64,000 nucleotides of DNA from Rhizobium mayense (GTDB lineage Bacteria; Pseudomonadota; Alphaproteobacteria; Rhizobiales; Rhizobiaceae): contig NZ_JARFYM010000010.1 of the NCBI RefSeq assembly GCF_030272705.1, positions 276,565-340,564 on the forward strand, written 5' to 3'. A model generated the notes under the pieces. It saw nothing but the letters and a program-made list of their open reading frames with translations. It ran no database searches and was not told the origin of the DNA. Below, one piece after another: positions 43,189-52,265 of this stretch (the first letter of the stretch is position 1; each line of letters opens with the position of its first letter). The position numbers and the translations under genes are program-made.

Positions 43189-46100
43189 ATAAATTCAATC
43201 TTTCGGACTGGGCGCTCGAGCATCGGTCTCTCGTCTGGTATTTCATGATCATGTTCGCAGTAGCGGGCGCCTTTGCCTATCTCGGGCTCGGCCGCGAAGA
43301 AGATCCATCCTTCACGATCAAGACGATGGTGATCCAGGCCCAGTGGCCCGGCGCTTCTGCCGAAGAGGTGACCCAGCAGGTTACCGACCGCATCGAAAAG
43401 AAGTTGCAGGAACTTGACAACCTCGAACATACACGCAGCATCACGACAGCCGGTCAGACGATCGTCTTCGTTGACTTGCTCCCCGACACGAATGCACGGG
43501 ACGTAAAGCCCACATGGTCGCGGGTCCGCAACCTGATCGACGACATCAAGCACGAATTTCCCCAAGGCGTGGTCGGACCCTTCTTTGACGACCAGTTCGG
43601 CGACGTCTATGGCAACATCTTTGCCTTTACGGGCGACAGCGGATTGAGCCAGAGGGAACTGCGCGATTTCGCCGAGAATGCCCGAACGCAGATCCTCAAG
43701 ATTCCCGACGTCGGCAAGGTCGACATCGTCGGGGCGCAGGACGAGGTGATCTACCTCGAATTCTCCACCCGCAAGATCGCCGCCCTCGGCATCGACCGCT
43801 CGGCCATCATCGCCACGCTACAGGCGCAAAACGCGGTCACCCAGTCCGGCTTTGTCGAAACCGGGCCCGAGCGCGTCGCTTTGCGGGTCGGCGGACGGTT
43901 CATTTCCGAGGACACGTTGCGTGGGATCAATCTTCGGGTAAACGACCGCTTCTTCCCGCTGACCGACGTCGCAACGATCACCCGTGGCTACGTCGACCCG
44001 CCGACGTCACTCTTCCGCTTCAACGGAAAGCCAGCCATCGGGCTCGCGATTGGCATGAAGACGGGGGGCAACCTGCTCGCGTTTGGGGAAACGCTCGAAA
44101 AGACGATGGGTAACATCGTCCGGGAGCTTCCCGTCGGCGTCTCCGTCGAAAAAGTCTCCGACCAACCTAAGGTGGTCGAGGAGGCCGTCGGAGGCTTCAC
44201 CAAGGCCCTGTTCGAGGCGGTTGCCATCGTCTTGGCGATCAGCTTCATCAGCCTCGGGATGAGGGCAGGCCTGGTGGTGGCAATAGCGATTCCGCTGGTG
44301 CTCGCCATCACTTTCATGGTGATGTTCTACACGGGCATCTCGTTGCAGCGCATCTCGCTCGGAGCGCTCATCATCGCGCTCGGCCTCCTCGTCGACGACG
44401 CCATGATCGCCGTCGAGATGATGGTTGCACGGTTGGAAGCGGGCGATAGTCTCACGAAAGCCGCCACCTACGTCTACACATCGACTGCATTTCCCATGTT
44501 GACCGGCACACTGGTAACGGTCGCGGGCTTCATCCCCGTCGCTTTCAACAAGAGCAACGCCGGCGAGTTCACCTTCACCCTCTTTGTCGTCATTGCGGTT
44601 TCACTCGTCGTTTCGTGGGTGGTCGCGGTCGTGTTCACGCCGCTGATCGGCGTGACCATTTTGCCGAAGACGATGAAGAAGCATGCCGAGCACAAGGGTC
44701 GGTTTGCGAAGGTGTTTTCGAACGTGCTGCAATTCTGCCTGCGCTGGCGCTGGATGACGATCGTGGCGACGGTTCTTCTTTTCGCCGGATCGGTCGTCGG
44801 CCTGTCGATGGTGCAACAGCAGTTTTTCCCGAGTTCCGACCGTCCGGAACTGATCGTCGACTGGAACCTGCCGCAGAACAGTTCGATCGCCGAAACGAGC
44901 CGCCAGATGGCCCAGTTCGAGCATGAGATGCTGGCCGATAATCCCGGCGTCGAGCATTGGTCGACATATGTTGGCAGGGGTGCGCCGCGCTTCGTTCTTT
45001 CCTTCGACGTGCAGCCGGCTGACGTTTCCTTCGGCCAGACGATTATTGTCACCAAGGGACTCGACGTTCGCGACAAGTTGAAGCAGCAGATGGAAGCCTA
45101 CCTTCAGAAGACCTTTCCGGGAACAGACGCCTACGTGAAGCTTCTGGACATCGGCCCCCCCGTTGGCAAGCCGATCCAGTACCGTGTGTCCGGCGAAAAT
45201 CTGCAGACGGTGCGCGATCTCGCACAGAAGCTGGGCTCGATCGTCGGCACCCATCCTTCCCTCAGGAACATTGCCTTCGACTGGAACGAGCCGGCCCGTG
45301 TCGTCAAGATAGACGTGCTGCAGGACAAGGCACGACAGCTCGGTGTCTCGTCGCAGGATATCGCAATGGCGCTCAACACCGTCGTGCAGGGTAACGCTAT
45401 CACGCAGGTCCGGGACGACATTTACCTGGTCGATGTCATCGGCCGTGCCGCGCAAAAGGAGCGCGGCTCGATCGACACCCTGCTCGACCTGCAGCTTCAG
45501 AGCAGCAGCGGTCAGTCCGTGCCGCTGTCATCGGTCGCAACCTTCCACTATGAGCTTGAACAGCCGACGATCTGGCGGCGCGACAGAATTCCGACGATCA
45601 CGATCAAGGCCGGTATCGGCGATGCGACGCAGCCGGCGACGATCGTGAAGGCGCTGTCCGACAAGGTTTCTGCCTTCGAAAAGACCATGCCGGCCGGGTA
45701 TTCCCTGCAGGTCGGCGGCGCGGTCGAGGAGAGCGCCAAGTCGCAGGGTCCGATTGCCAAGGTGGCGCCGGCCATGTTCGTCATCATGGCGACGCTCCTG
45801 ATGATCCAGCTTCAGAGCTTCCACAGACTGTTCCTGGTGTTCTCGGTTGCCCCGTTGGCCCTCATCGGCGTCGTCGTGGCGCTGCTCGCCAGCAACTCGC
45901 CGCTTGGCTTTGTCGCACTCCTCGGCGTCCTCGCGCTGGTCGGCATTCTCATCCGCAACTCCGTAATCCTGATCGTCCAGATCGAGGAACTGCGCGCGGA
46001 GGGAATATCGGCGTGGAAGGCGGTGGTGGAGGCGACCGAGCACCGCATGCGGCCGATCATGCTCACCGCTGCCGCCGCGACTCTCGCCCTGATCCCGATC

Positions 46101-46238
46101 TCTCATGAGATTTTCTGGGGGCCGATGGCCTACGCCATGATGGGCGGGATCGTCGTCGGCACGGCGCTCACACTTCTCTTCCTGCCGGCGCTCTACGTCG
46201 CCTGGTTCCGCATTCCCCGCGAAGTCGAGCAGAACTGA
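43185..46238 (+). CDS. RND-family multidrug efflux permease (HAE1/AcrB type)
   Basis: This 1017-residue inner-membrane protein has the RND plan: helix 1 (WYFMIMFAVAGAFAYLGL), a porter loop (about residues 35-330), helices 2-6, a second loop, and helices 8-12. ALIIALGLLVDDAMIAVEMM in helix 4 contains the Asp pair needed for proton relay. QPKVVEEAVGGFTKALFEA and ALLGVLALVGILIRNSVILI are family-typical. It exports lipophilic compounds by proton antiport with the two upstream adaptors. It is closer to the HAE1 than to the heavy-metal (CzcA) branch by loop features, but the substrate is unknown. Confidence 0.95.
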   Translation: MNKFNLSDWALEHRSLVWYFMIMFAVAGAFAYLGLGREEDPSFTIKTMVIQAQWPGASAEEVTQQVTDRIEKKLQELDNLEHTRSITTAGQTIVFVDLLPDTNARDVKPTWSRVRNLIDDIKHEFPQGVVGPFFDDQFGDVYGNIFAFTGDSGLSQRELRDFAENARTQILKIPDVGKVDIVGAQDEVIYLEFSTRKIAALGIDRSAIIATLQAQNAVTQSGFVETGPERVALRVGGRFISEDTLRGINLRVNDRFFPLTDVATITRGYVDPPTSLFRFNGKPAIGLAIGMKTGGNLLAFGETLEKTMGNIVRELPVGVSVEKVSDQPKVVEEAVGGFTKALFEAVAIVLAISFISLGMRAGLVVAIAIPLVLAITFMVMFYTGISLQRISLGALIIALGLLVDDAMIAVEMMVARLEAGDSLTKAATYVYTSTAFPMLTGTLVTVAGFIPVAFNKSNAGEFTFTLFVVIAVSLVVSWVVAVVFTPLIGVTILPKTMKKHAEHKGRFAKVFSNVLQFCLRWRWMTIVATVLLFAGSVVGLSMVQQQFFPSSDRPELIVDWNLPQNSSIAETSRQMAQFEHEMLADNPGVEHWSTYVGRGAPRFVLSFDVQPADVSFGQTIIVTKGLDVRDKLKQQMEAYLQKTFPGTDAYVKLLDIGPPVGKPIQYRVSGENLQTVRDLAQKLGSIVGTHPSLRNIAFDWNEPARVVKIDVLQDKARQLGVSSQDIAMALNTVVQGNAITQVRDDIYLVDVIGRAAQKERGSIDTLLDLQLQSSSGQSVPLSSVATFHYELEQPTIWRRDRIPTITIKAGIGDATQPATIVKALSDKVSAFEKTMPAGYSLQVGGAVEESAKSQGPIAKVAPAMFVIMATLLMIQLQSFHRLFLVFSVAPLALIGVVVALLASNSPLGFVALLGVLALVGILIRNSVILIVQIEELRAEGISAWKAVVEATEHRMRPIMLTAAAATLALIPISHEIFWGPMAYAMMGGIVVGTALTLLFLPALYVAWFRIPREVEQN

Positions 46239-46239
46239 G

Positions 46240-47523
46240 ATGACCATATCGCTCTCATTCCCTGGGCGCATTGCCCAGGGCCTCACCAAGTTTGCGTTCG
46301 CCAAGGCGATCGCTGCCCGCTCGGGCCGAGCCGTCGCAGTCCTTGTTGCCCTGTCACTCGTTACATCGGGTTGCGCCAACCGGGTGCAGGATGTCCTTAA
46401 GCCTCTCGCCGTGACCCCAACCGGCACGAGCCATGTCACCATGCTCGTCGCCACGACACGCAAGCCTTCCGACGATCCCGGCAAACTCTTTACCGGCGAC
46501 CGCGGGACGGCGATCTCCCTTAATAGCGTCGATGTTTCCATCCCGCCCGATCGGAACCGCAAGATCGGAGAGGTGCAGTGGCCGTCCCGCATGCCGCCCA
46601 ATCCGCAAAAGGAGTTTGCGGTCACGCAGGTCGCCAAGGTGCAATCCGAGGGCCAAGCTTTCGACTGGTACCGGAAGAACCGAAACAGCAAGCATCAGGT
46701 CGTCATTTTTGTGCACGGCTTCAACAACACCTACGCCGACGCTGTCTTCCGCTTCGCGCAGATCGTTCATGACTCGGGAACCGACGCCGCGCCGATCCTC
46801 TTCACCTGGCCATCAAGGGGACGTGTCTTCGACTACCTCTATGACAAGGAGAGCGCCAACTATTCGCGCCGCGCTCTCGAGGATCTGATCCTCCAGGCCG
46901 TGAAAAGTCCCGACGTCTCGGATGTGACGATCCTTGCCCATTCGATGGGCGGCTGGCTTGCCGCCGAGGCGTTGCGCGGCGTTGCCATGCGCGAGAAATC
47001 CATCCCGGCAAAGGTGAAGAACGTCGTTCTCGCATCGCCGGACATCGACATCGACGTATTCCGTCGCCAGTTCACAGAGATGGGGCCGAAGCGGCCGCAT
47101 TTTGTGATCTTGACATCAACGCGCGACAAGGCGCTGGAGGTCTCGAGCTGGCTGTCAGGTGGCGTCAGCCGCGTCGGCGGGTCGGATCTGAGACCCTATG
47201 CGCCTCTTCTCGACCAACTCGGCGTATCCGTGATCGACACGAGTGCCATCGCGACGAACGATCCGCTCGGCCACAATGCCTTTGCCGACAGTCCCGAGAT
47301 CGTGCGCCTGCTTGGGCGGCGGCTGGCAGGGCAGAGCCTCGAGGGCGGAAAGGCAAGCTTTGCCGATGAGATCGGGATGACAGCCGCCAATTTTGCCGGC
47401 TCGGCAGCGCGCGTGGCCGTTGCCGCTCCAGTCGCGGTCATCAGCCCGGAGGCGCGAGAAATCCTGAAGCGAGAACTCTCCTCCGACGATGGCAAGATCG
47501 TCGACGGGCAGATCTCGTATTGA
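46240..47523 (+). CDS. DUF900-type alpha/beta hydrolase lipoprotein
   Basis: This 427-residue protein has an unusually long N-terminal stretch followed by a membrane segment and lipobox VTSGC (Cys near residue 45). The DUF900 hydrolase domain has VVIFVHGFNNTYADAVFRFAQI, FTWPSRGRVFDYLYD and the nucleophile elbow LAHSMGGWLAAE. It is probably an outer-membrane-linked or periplasmic esterase. It begins one base after the pump stop and so belongs to the efflux operon, where it might act on the exported compound or on the envelope. Confidence 0.85.
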   Translation: MTISLSFPGRIAQGLTKFAFAKAIAARSGRAVAVLVALSLVTSGCANRVQDVLKPLAVTPTGTSHVTMLVATTRKPSDDPGKLFTGDRGTAISLNSVDVSIPPDRNRKIGEVQWPSRMPPNPQKEFAVTQVAKVQSEGQAFDWYRKNRNSKHQVVIFVHGFNNTYADAVFRFAQIVHDSGTDAAPILFTWPSRGRVFDYLYDKESANYSRRALEDLILQAVKSPDVSDVTILAHSMGGWLAAEALRGVAMREKSIPAKVKNVVLASPDIDIDVFRRQFTEMGPKRPHFVILTSTRDKALEVSSWLSGGVSRVGGSDLRPYAPLLDQLGVSVIDTSAIATNDPLGHNAFADSPEIVRLLGRRLAGQSLEGGKASFADEIGMTAANFAGSAARVAVAAPVAVISPEAREILKRELSSDDGKIVDGQISY

Positions 47524-47531
47524 GCTTTCGT

Positions 47532-47570
47532 GGCGGGCTTCTGTGATGAGAACCCGCCGGTTGGCCCGCC
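47532..47570 (+). terminator. possible hairpin at the end of the RND operon
   Basis: GGCGGGC (47532-47538) can pair with GCCCGCC (47564-47570), or alternatively with the nearer CCCGCC. There is no T-tract. A weak candidate for the operon end, just before a tetR-type gene. Confidence 0.3.
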
Positions 47571-47594
47571 ACCGTACGTCCAGAGGACTTGCAA

Positions 47595-48263
47595 ATGGAA
47601 AGTCACGTAATCGCCCGCATTCAGCCGCGCGCAGATGAGAGATCCCGGATTGTCGAAGCCGCCACCATTGTGTGCCGGCAATACGGACCATTAAAAACAA
47701 ACGTAGCGGATATTGCCCGACTGATCGGAAAGTCGCCGGCAAGCGTGTACAACGTCTTCCCTTCTAAGGCCGCCATACTGGATGCCGTGGCGGCGAGCTT
47801 CTTCGAGACCCGTTTGTGCTTTACCCCCTCCGCCGCAAACGGGCCGACCAGTACAACAGGGCGTTTGAAAAACACGACGTTGGAACAGCACCGACTGGTG
47901 CTGCAGGCACGTGACAACGACCCCCAGATGTTCAAGCTCATGGCTCTGGCCGCCGAGGCCAATTGGCCATCGTACAAGCAGCATTTGAAAAGGCTCGAGG
48001 CTGCCGTAGCCGAGCTCATACTTGCTGGCGTCGCCACAAAGGAGTTCGCAACACCAAAGATTGAGGTCGCCGCCGCCTGCTTCTGCGTCTCGATCAGTGT
48101 CCTCTTAGACCCCAGAATAGTCGAGGCGTTGCCGTCGAGCCGATGTGAAGCTTCGGCTTCTGAACTCGCATTATTTGCAATCGCAGCATTGACTCGGAAA
48201 GCGAAGTATCGCGAAAGAGATCGTGCGAAAGGATATCAGGCGTATCGGACCGCCGACGACTAG
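47595..48263 (+). CDS. TetR-family regulator
   Basis: This 222-residue protein has a TetR helix-turn-helix: RIVEAATIVCRQYGPLKTNV, ADIARLIGKSPASVYNVFPS, KAAILDAVAASFF. The C-terminal half is helical (TTLEQHRLVLQARDNDPQMFKLMALAAEANWP). It follows the efflux operon on the same strand, 71 bases on, and may be part of it or separate. The start at 47595 follows AGAGGAC. No clear operator is visible next to it. It is the last gene before the accessory region. Confidence 0.85.
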   Translation: MESHVIARIQPRADERSRIVEAATIVCRQYGPLKTNVADIARLIGKSPASVYNVFPSKAAILDAVAASFFETRLCFTPSAANGPTSTTGRLKNTTLEQHRLVLQARDNDPQMFKLMALAAEANWPSYKQHLKRLEAAVAELILAGVATKEFATPKIEVAAACFCVSISVLLDPRIVEALPSSRCEASASELALFAIAALTRKAKYRERDRAKGYQAYRTADD

Positions 48264-48504
48264 GGCCGATGGGGTCGTGGCTCGCGGCGCGTAGCTTTGG
48301 CAATCCGGCACCTTAGGAAGGACTTCCATGAGAGCAATGCAGCCGCTCGCCATGTAATCCACTATACCTGCATTGGGCCGGAAGTGAACCTACCGATGAA
48401 GCTCTTGAGGGGATATGAACCGACTACCCCGCTGTTGCAGACGTCGTTCGCCTTAAATTTCTCAGTCTCCTCAATCATTTGAGACGCTCAGCTGTGTCCG
48501 AGGT

Positions 48505-48966
48505 CTACGGATTTTCAAAGTTCGCGTCATCATCAAAAAACGCTTCTACTTTTGCCTTGCTCAAAGGCTTTCCTTCAAACCAGTGATGTTTGGAGCATCT
48601 CATTAGTTGCTTGCACCCGAGCTTGTCGTACTGCTTGATCCCACGTGGGAACTCCATATTAAGGGTGGATCGACGCACTTCGGTGCTTGAACCACGATGC
48701 GGTCCTCGTTCTGATTCAATAAGGTCGAAATGCGCATATTTGCCATCGTGCGAGATTCCGTGTTGGACGCAATGCGTGCCCGCTAGCGCTGACGGTAGTT
48801 TTATAGCTCGGGCCCGACGCGCCAGCTTCTGTGCCTGCGTCGCAAGCGCTCCTTTAAATGCACCTTCATCCAGAGCCCAAAAGAACCAGTCGGGATCCGC
48901 GACCAAAACTTGCGGCAGCGTTTTGCCTTTGTCTCTCCACTTACCAAAACTGACCTCTGTCCACAT
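48505..48966 (-). CDS. hypothetical protein with a DUF3820-like N-terminus
   Basis: This 153-residue protein begins WTEVSFGKWRDKGKTLPQVL then VADPDWFFWAL. That resembles the short DUF3820 module (small beta-helical motif with FGK...G...P...DP.W..W) often fused to exonucleases. The rest is basic and unrecognised (MRCSKHHWFEGKPLSKAKVEAFFDDD at the end). The start at 48966 has a perfect AGGAGG site. It is divergent from the QueC-like operon and shares its promoter region, so it may be the left flank of the same defence-type unit. Confidence 0.6.
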   Translation of the reverse strand: MWTEVSFGKWRDKGKTLPQVLVADPDWFFWALDEGAFKGALATQAQKLARRARAIKLPSALAGTHCVQHGISHDGKYAHFDLIESERGPHRGSSTEVRRSTLNMEFPRGIKQYDKLGCKQLMRCSKHHWFEGKPLSKAKVEAFFDDDANFENP

Positions 48967-49081
48967 TTTGAAATTCCTCCTAGCAGAACACAAGCGGCGC
49001 AAGCAGTTGATAGCGAAGCGAAAAGCTAATCTCGCCTGAAATGCCCATCGCAGTCTGCGACTTCAAGCTGCAACGCCATAA

Positions 49082-49133
49082 TGTCAGGTTTTTTATCTTA
49101 TATATTGACTTTGTCAGATTATGAGGAGATATT
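49082..49133 (+). promoter_or_regulatory. candidate promoter and operator of the QueC-like/ImmA/PIN operon
   Basis: An AT-rich patch in GC-rich surroundings holds TTGACT (49105-49110) and, 17 bases later, GATATT (49128-49133). TGTCAGGTT at 49082 recurs as TGTCAGATT at 49112, exactly 30 bases away, and TGACTTTGTCA (49106-49116) is a small palindrome over the -35. The XRE domain encoded in the operon is a natural candidate to bind here. Confidence 0.5.
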
Positions 49134-49152
49134 GCAAACGTTGGAGGCGACG

Positions 49153-49716
49153 ATGACGGACGGACCATTCCGAAATTCTGCATTGACCAACAGATGGAAG
49201 AAGTATGGGCAGGACCTCGTCAGCGACGCAGTCTCTCAGGACGAGCGCGTCAAACAGGCCTGCCACAGCGTTCTCGGCGACATCAAAGCCTTCGATCGGC
49301 CCTACAGCGAGCTCGACGCTCGCGCCTCGCGTGACCAGATGGATCTCGATTCCGCCGCGGCTACCGAAACGATCTTTGACAACAATGAACGGTCGACGCT
49401 GGGTGACGCGTTGGAGCGAAACCTTCTGTGCAACCTGAGGGAAGGAATGCCTGAACGGAAGTCACTCGATTTGGCTCTTGAGCAAGCCGTAGATGAAATC
49501 CTCGCGAACGCGAAGAACCGCATAGACGAAGAATGTATCCGAGCGCGCGATGTCGGCGACATGGGCCGGTCGGACTTTTCGAAAGGGCTACAGCGAAACC
49601 GAGAAACCTTCGCCGCCATAGACGTCGGTAGCGTTTGTGCGGCGCTCGAGAACGGCAACAAAAACGCGTTCCGCCGGACCGCGCGCAAGGACGTGAATGA
49701 TGGACCAGATGACTGA
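49153..49716 (+). CDS. unknown protein, first gene of the QueC-like/ImmA/PIN operon
   Basis: This 187-residue protein is mostly charged and predicted helical (NSALTNRWKKYGQDLVSDAVS; RSTLGDALERNLLCNLREGM; LDLALEQAVDEILANAKNRIDEE). It has no membrane segment and no motif I recognise. The start at 49153 follows TTGGAGG. Its end overlaps the QueC-like gene by 20 bases, so the two products are made together and are likely partners. It could be the substrate-binding or effector partner of the QueC-like protein. Any function is speculation. Confidence 0.75.
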   Translation: MTDGPFRNSALTNRWKKYGQDLVSDAVSQDERVKQACHSVLGDIKAFDRPYSELDARASRDQMDLDSAAATETIFDNNERSTLGDALERNLLCNLREGMPERKSLDLALEQAVDEILANAKNRIDEECIRARDVGDMGRSDFSKGLQRNRETFAAIDVGSVCAALENGNKNAFRRTARKDVNDGPDD

Positions 49717-51091
49717 AACCGGCCCGGACATCCATCAAGAAAAGCACCTCCTCGCCCTTGAAAAAGGTCAGCGCGCCGGCGGTCCCACGTCGGATAATCT
49801 CGTGTTCGCCGAGATTGGCAAACATATCCGGTTCGTCCCGGATATTCTCGATACCTTCGATGTGAAGGGCTTTGCTGCAAAGCACTACGACTTGATGGTC
49901 GTGGCGGCCGCTATCGAATTTGCCGATCGTCGTTGGAAGCGGCCGACGTCGTGGCTGCGTAAACTGCACGTTACCGTCCCCGTCATCGACTACGATTCCT
50001 GGTCAAGGCCGGAAGTTCAATCGACGCTCCGCAGTGCGATGAACTTTCTTACCGGCGACAGTTGGCAATTCACGTTTGTCAAAGCCACCAATCGCTCGCC
50101 GATCGGATCTCAGCAGATACCGCTCGTCTTTGATCAGGCCAAGACCTTCGCAATTGCCTACAGCAACGGATTGGATTCCCGCGCGGTCTCGGCGCTCAGC
50201 GGAGCTCCTGCCGAGGCGTTGTGTATTCGCGTTGCAGGCACCAAACAGCGCAGGATGGATGGTGACAGCTACTTCACGCAGATCCCTTTCAGGGTGAAGG
50301 GCTTTAAGAGCAAGGAGAGCAGCTTCCGATCACGCGGGTTTCAGTTTGCGGCTATAGCGACGATCGCCTCGCATCTGTCGAATATCACCAGGATCGTGGT
50401 TCCCGAAAGTGGCCAAGGCGCCCTCGGGCCGGTGCTCGTGCCGCTTTACAATATCTATACCGACTACCGAAATTTCCCAACGTTTTTCAGGAAAATGGAG
50501 CGGTTCACGCGCGCCCTTTTCGGGGCCAGCATCAGGTTCGAGCAACCACGGCTGTGGTCCACGAAAGGGGAGACCCTGACCGCATTCCTCGGATTGCCCG
50601 GTAAAAAGAAGGAGCACCTGGTTCACACCCGCTCCTGCTGGCAAACGCGCAGAATCGTCAATGCTGAGCGCCGCCGGCAATGCGGGCTCTGCGCGGCGTG
50701 CCTTTTGCGCCGGATGAGCCTCTACGCAGCGGAAGTCGTCGAGCCCGAAGACACCTATGTTATCGCGGATCTCGCTGCCGTTGAAATTGAGGCAGCCCTT
50801 TCGAAAATCGCAGCAGATGCCGATCGCGATATCATGATCGAGTATGGGAGTGTTGGAGCGCGCCATCTTCAACATCTTGCCGAGATGGCTGAGCTGCCCG
50901 ATACAGCATTGCGCACCTTTGCCTCGCAGATTGCGGCGGCGACTGGTGAGGCTTATGAGCAGACCCTTCGAAACTTGAGACTGATGTTGATGACGCATGC
51001 CAAAGAATGGCGGGCATTTTTGTCCGCACAAGGTGACGGAAGCTTCCTAAAAAGCTGGCTGGACGGAGGTCGCCATGACCGCTTTAAATGA
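49697..51091 (+). CDS. QueC/QatC-like protein (7-cyano-7-deazaguanine synthase fold)
   Basis: This 464-residue protein has an N-terminal region with WLRKLHVTVPVIDYDSWSRP and MNFLTGDSWQFTF, a pattern I associate with QatC of the Qat anti-phage system. A PP-loop ATPase site follows, AIAYSNGLDSRA (about residues 152-163), in place of the usual SGGxDS. Zinc-ligand-like cysteines lie at 314 (SCW) and 329, 332, 335 (CGLCAACLLR), as in QueC. QueC converts 7-carboxy-7-deazaguanine to preQ0 with ATP. Defence relatives may modify nucleobases or protein ends. No other queuosine gene is nearby. It overlaps genes on both sides. Confidence 0.8.
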   Translation: MMDQMTETGPDIHQEKHLLALEKGQRAGGPTSDNLVFAEIGKHIRFVPDILDTFDVKGFAAKHYDLMVVAAAIEFADRRWKRPTSWLRKLHVTVPVIDYDSWSRPEVQSTLRSAMNFLTGDSWQFTFVKATNRSPIGSQQIPLVFDQAKTFAIAYSNGLDSRAVSALSGAPAEALCIRVAGTKQRRMDGDSYFTQIPFRVKGFKSKESSFRSRGFQFAAIATIASHLSNITRIVVPESGQGALGPVLVPLYNIYTDYRNFPTFFRKMERFTRALFGASIRFEQPRLWSTKGETLTAFLGLPGKKKEHLVHTRSCWQTRRIVNAERRRQCGLCAACLLRRMSLYAAEVVEPEDTYVIADLAAVEIEAALSKIAADADRDIMIEYGSVGARHLQHLAEMAELPDTALRTFASQIAAATGEAYEQTLRNLRLMLMTHAKEWRAFLSAQGDGSFLKSWLDGGRHDRFK

Positions 51092-52265
51092 GCTGAGCGC
51101 GCAGGAAATCGGCCGCCGGCTCCGGATTGCCCGCGAAAATGCCGATGTTCGCCAAGACGACGCCGCACAATTCATTGGCGTCTCACGCCCTACCCTTGTC
51201 TCGATCGAAAAGGGTGCACGACGAGTACGGATCCAGGAGATTCAGACTTTGGCCCGCCACTATGGCGTATCGGTCAACGCGCTATTGCGTCGCGAGGCTG
51301 TTCATACGGATCTCGTGCCACGATTTCGTAAGCTTCGGGAGACGGAGGATGAACATACGCTTGAGGCCATCCGGCTGTTCAATGAGCTGATCAAGGCCGA
51401 CGTCGAACTGGAAAATATTCTCGGGATCCACCGCCGGCATAACTACCCGCCTGAGCGAGGCCTAAACGAAGGCGACGCAGCAATGTTGGGTGAGGCCCAT
51501 GCGAGCGAGCTTCGAGACTGGCTCGGGTTAGGGTCGGGTCCTATTGCCGATATCTTCTCCGTCATAGAGCACGGGCTCGGAATTCGCCTCTACCAGCGGC
51601 GCCTGTCCTCGCGTTCACGGGTCGCAGGTCTCTTCACCTACGACGACAACGTCGGTGCGTGCATTCTGCTCAATGCGAACCATCCGCTTCCTCGACGAGT
51701 TCAGACCGCCGCACACGAAACCGGGCATTTCTACGGGACGCGGCGTATGCCGGAGGTTCTGGAGGAAGACGAGAAATTTCTCTCGCGGGATGAGCGTTAT
51801 GCAAATTCTTTCGGCCGCGCCTTCGTGACGCCGGCGGATAGTTTTGGCGAGAGCTTCCGCCAGCTCAAGGAGATCACTGGCAAGACGACGCGCCGGCTCG
51901 TCATCCTCCTCGCCGACCAGTATGGCATCTCCCGCCAGGCCTGTGTTCTCCGCTTGGAGGAGCTGGGCCTCGTAAAAAAGGGAACCTGGTCCTGGTTCGA
52001 AAACAACGGCGGTATCACGGATGACCACGCCCGAGAAGTGCTTGGCAGCGCAGCCGATCGGCGCGATGCCGGCAAGGCGGATGCAGATCGGCTGATCTCG
52101 CATCGAATGAGCCTGATGGCCCACGCAGCATGGAAGCGCGAGCTGATGTCGGAGGGCCAGCTTTCGGAGCTGCTGAAAATCAGCAGGCTTCAGCTGCGAG
52201 AAATCGTCGATCAGATCGAGCTTGAGGAAAAAGAGACGGATGACCTACTCAAGCATTCTGAGTGA
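51075..52265 (+). CDS. XRE HTH plus ImmA/IrrE metallopeptidase
   Basis: This 396-residue protein has a Cro/CI helix-turn-helix (about residues 10-65; ARENADVRQDDAAQFIGVSR, PTLVSIEKGARRV) followed by a COG2856 ImmA/IrrE zinc peptidase with HETGH at 214-218 and ERYANSFGRAF, whose Glu is the likely third ligand. Proteins of this design sense damage or phage and cleave a repressor or antitoxin, or act as the antitoxin themselves. GGAGG precedes the start, which lies inside the QueC-like gene (17-base overlap). The PIN gene overlaps its end. That pairing is typical of toxin-antitoxin-like modules, with this protein as the controlling partner. Confidence 0.88.
   Translation: MTALNELSAQEIGRRLRIARENADVRQDDAAQFIGVSRPTLVSIEKGARRVRIQEIQTLARHYGVSVNALLRREAVHTDLVPRFRKLRETEDEHTLEAIRLFNELIKADVELENILGIHRRHNYPPERGLNEGDAAMLGEAHASELRDWLGLGSGPIADIFSVIEHGLGIRLYQRRLSSRSRVAGLFTYDDNVGACILLNANHPLPRRVQTAAHETGHFYGTRRMPEVLEEDEKFLSRDERYANSFGRAFVTPADSFGESFRQLKEITGKTTRRLVILLADQYGISRQACVLRLEELGLVKKGTWSWFENNGGITDDHAREVLGSAADRRDAGKADADRLISHRMSLMAHAAWKRELMSEGQLSELLKISRLQLREIVDQIELEEKETDDLLKHSE

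Noticed and set aside
48297..48482. 61-residue rightward frame in the gap after the third tetR gene
   Set aside because: It has no ribosome binding site, odd composition and no familiar sequence.
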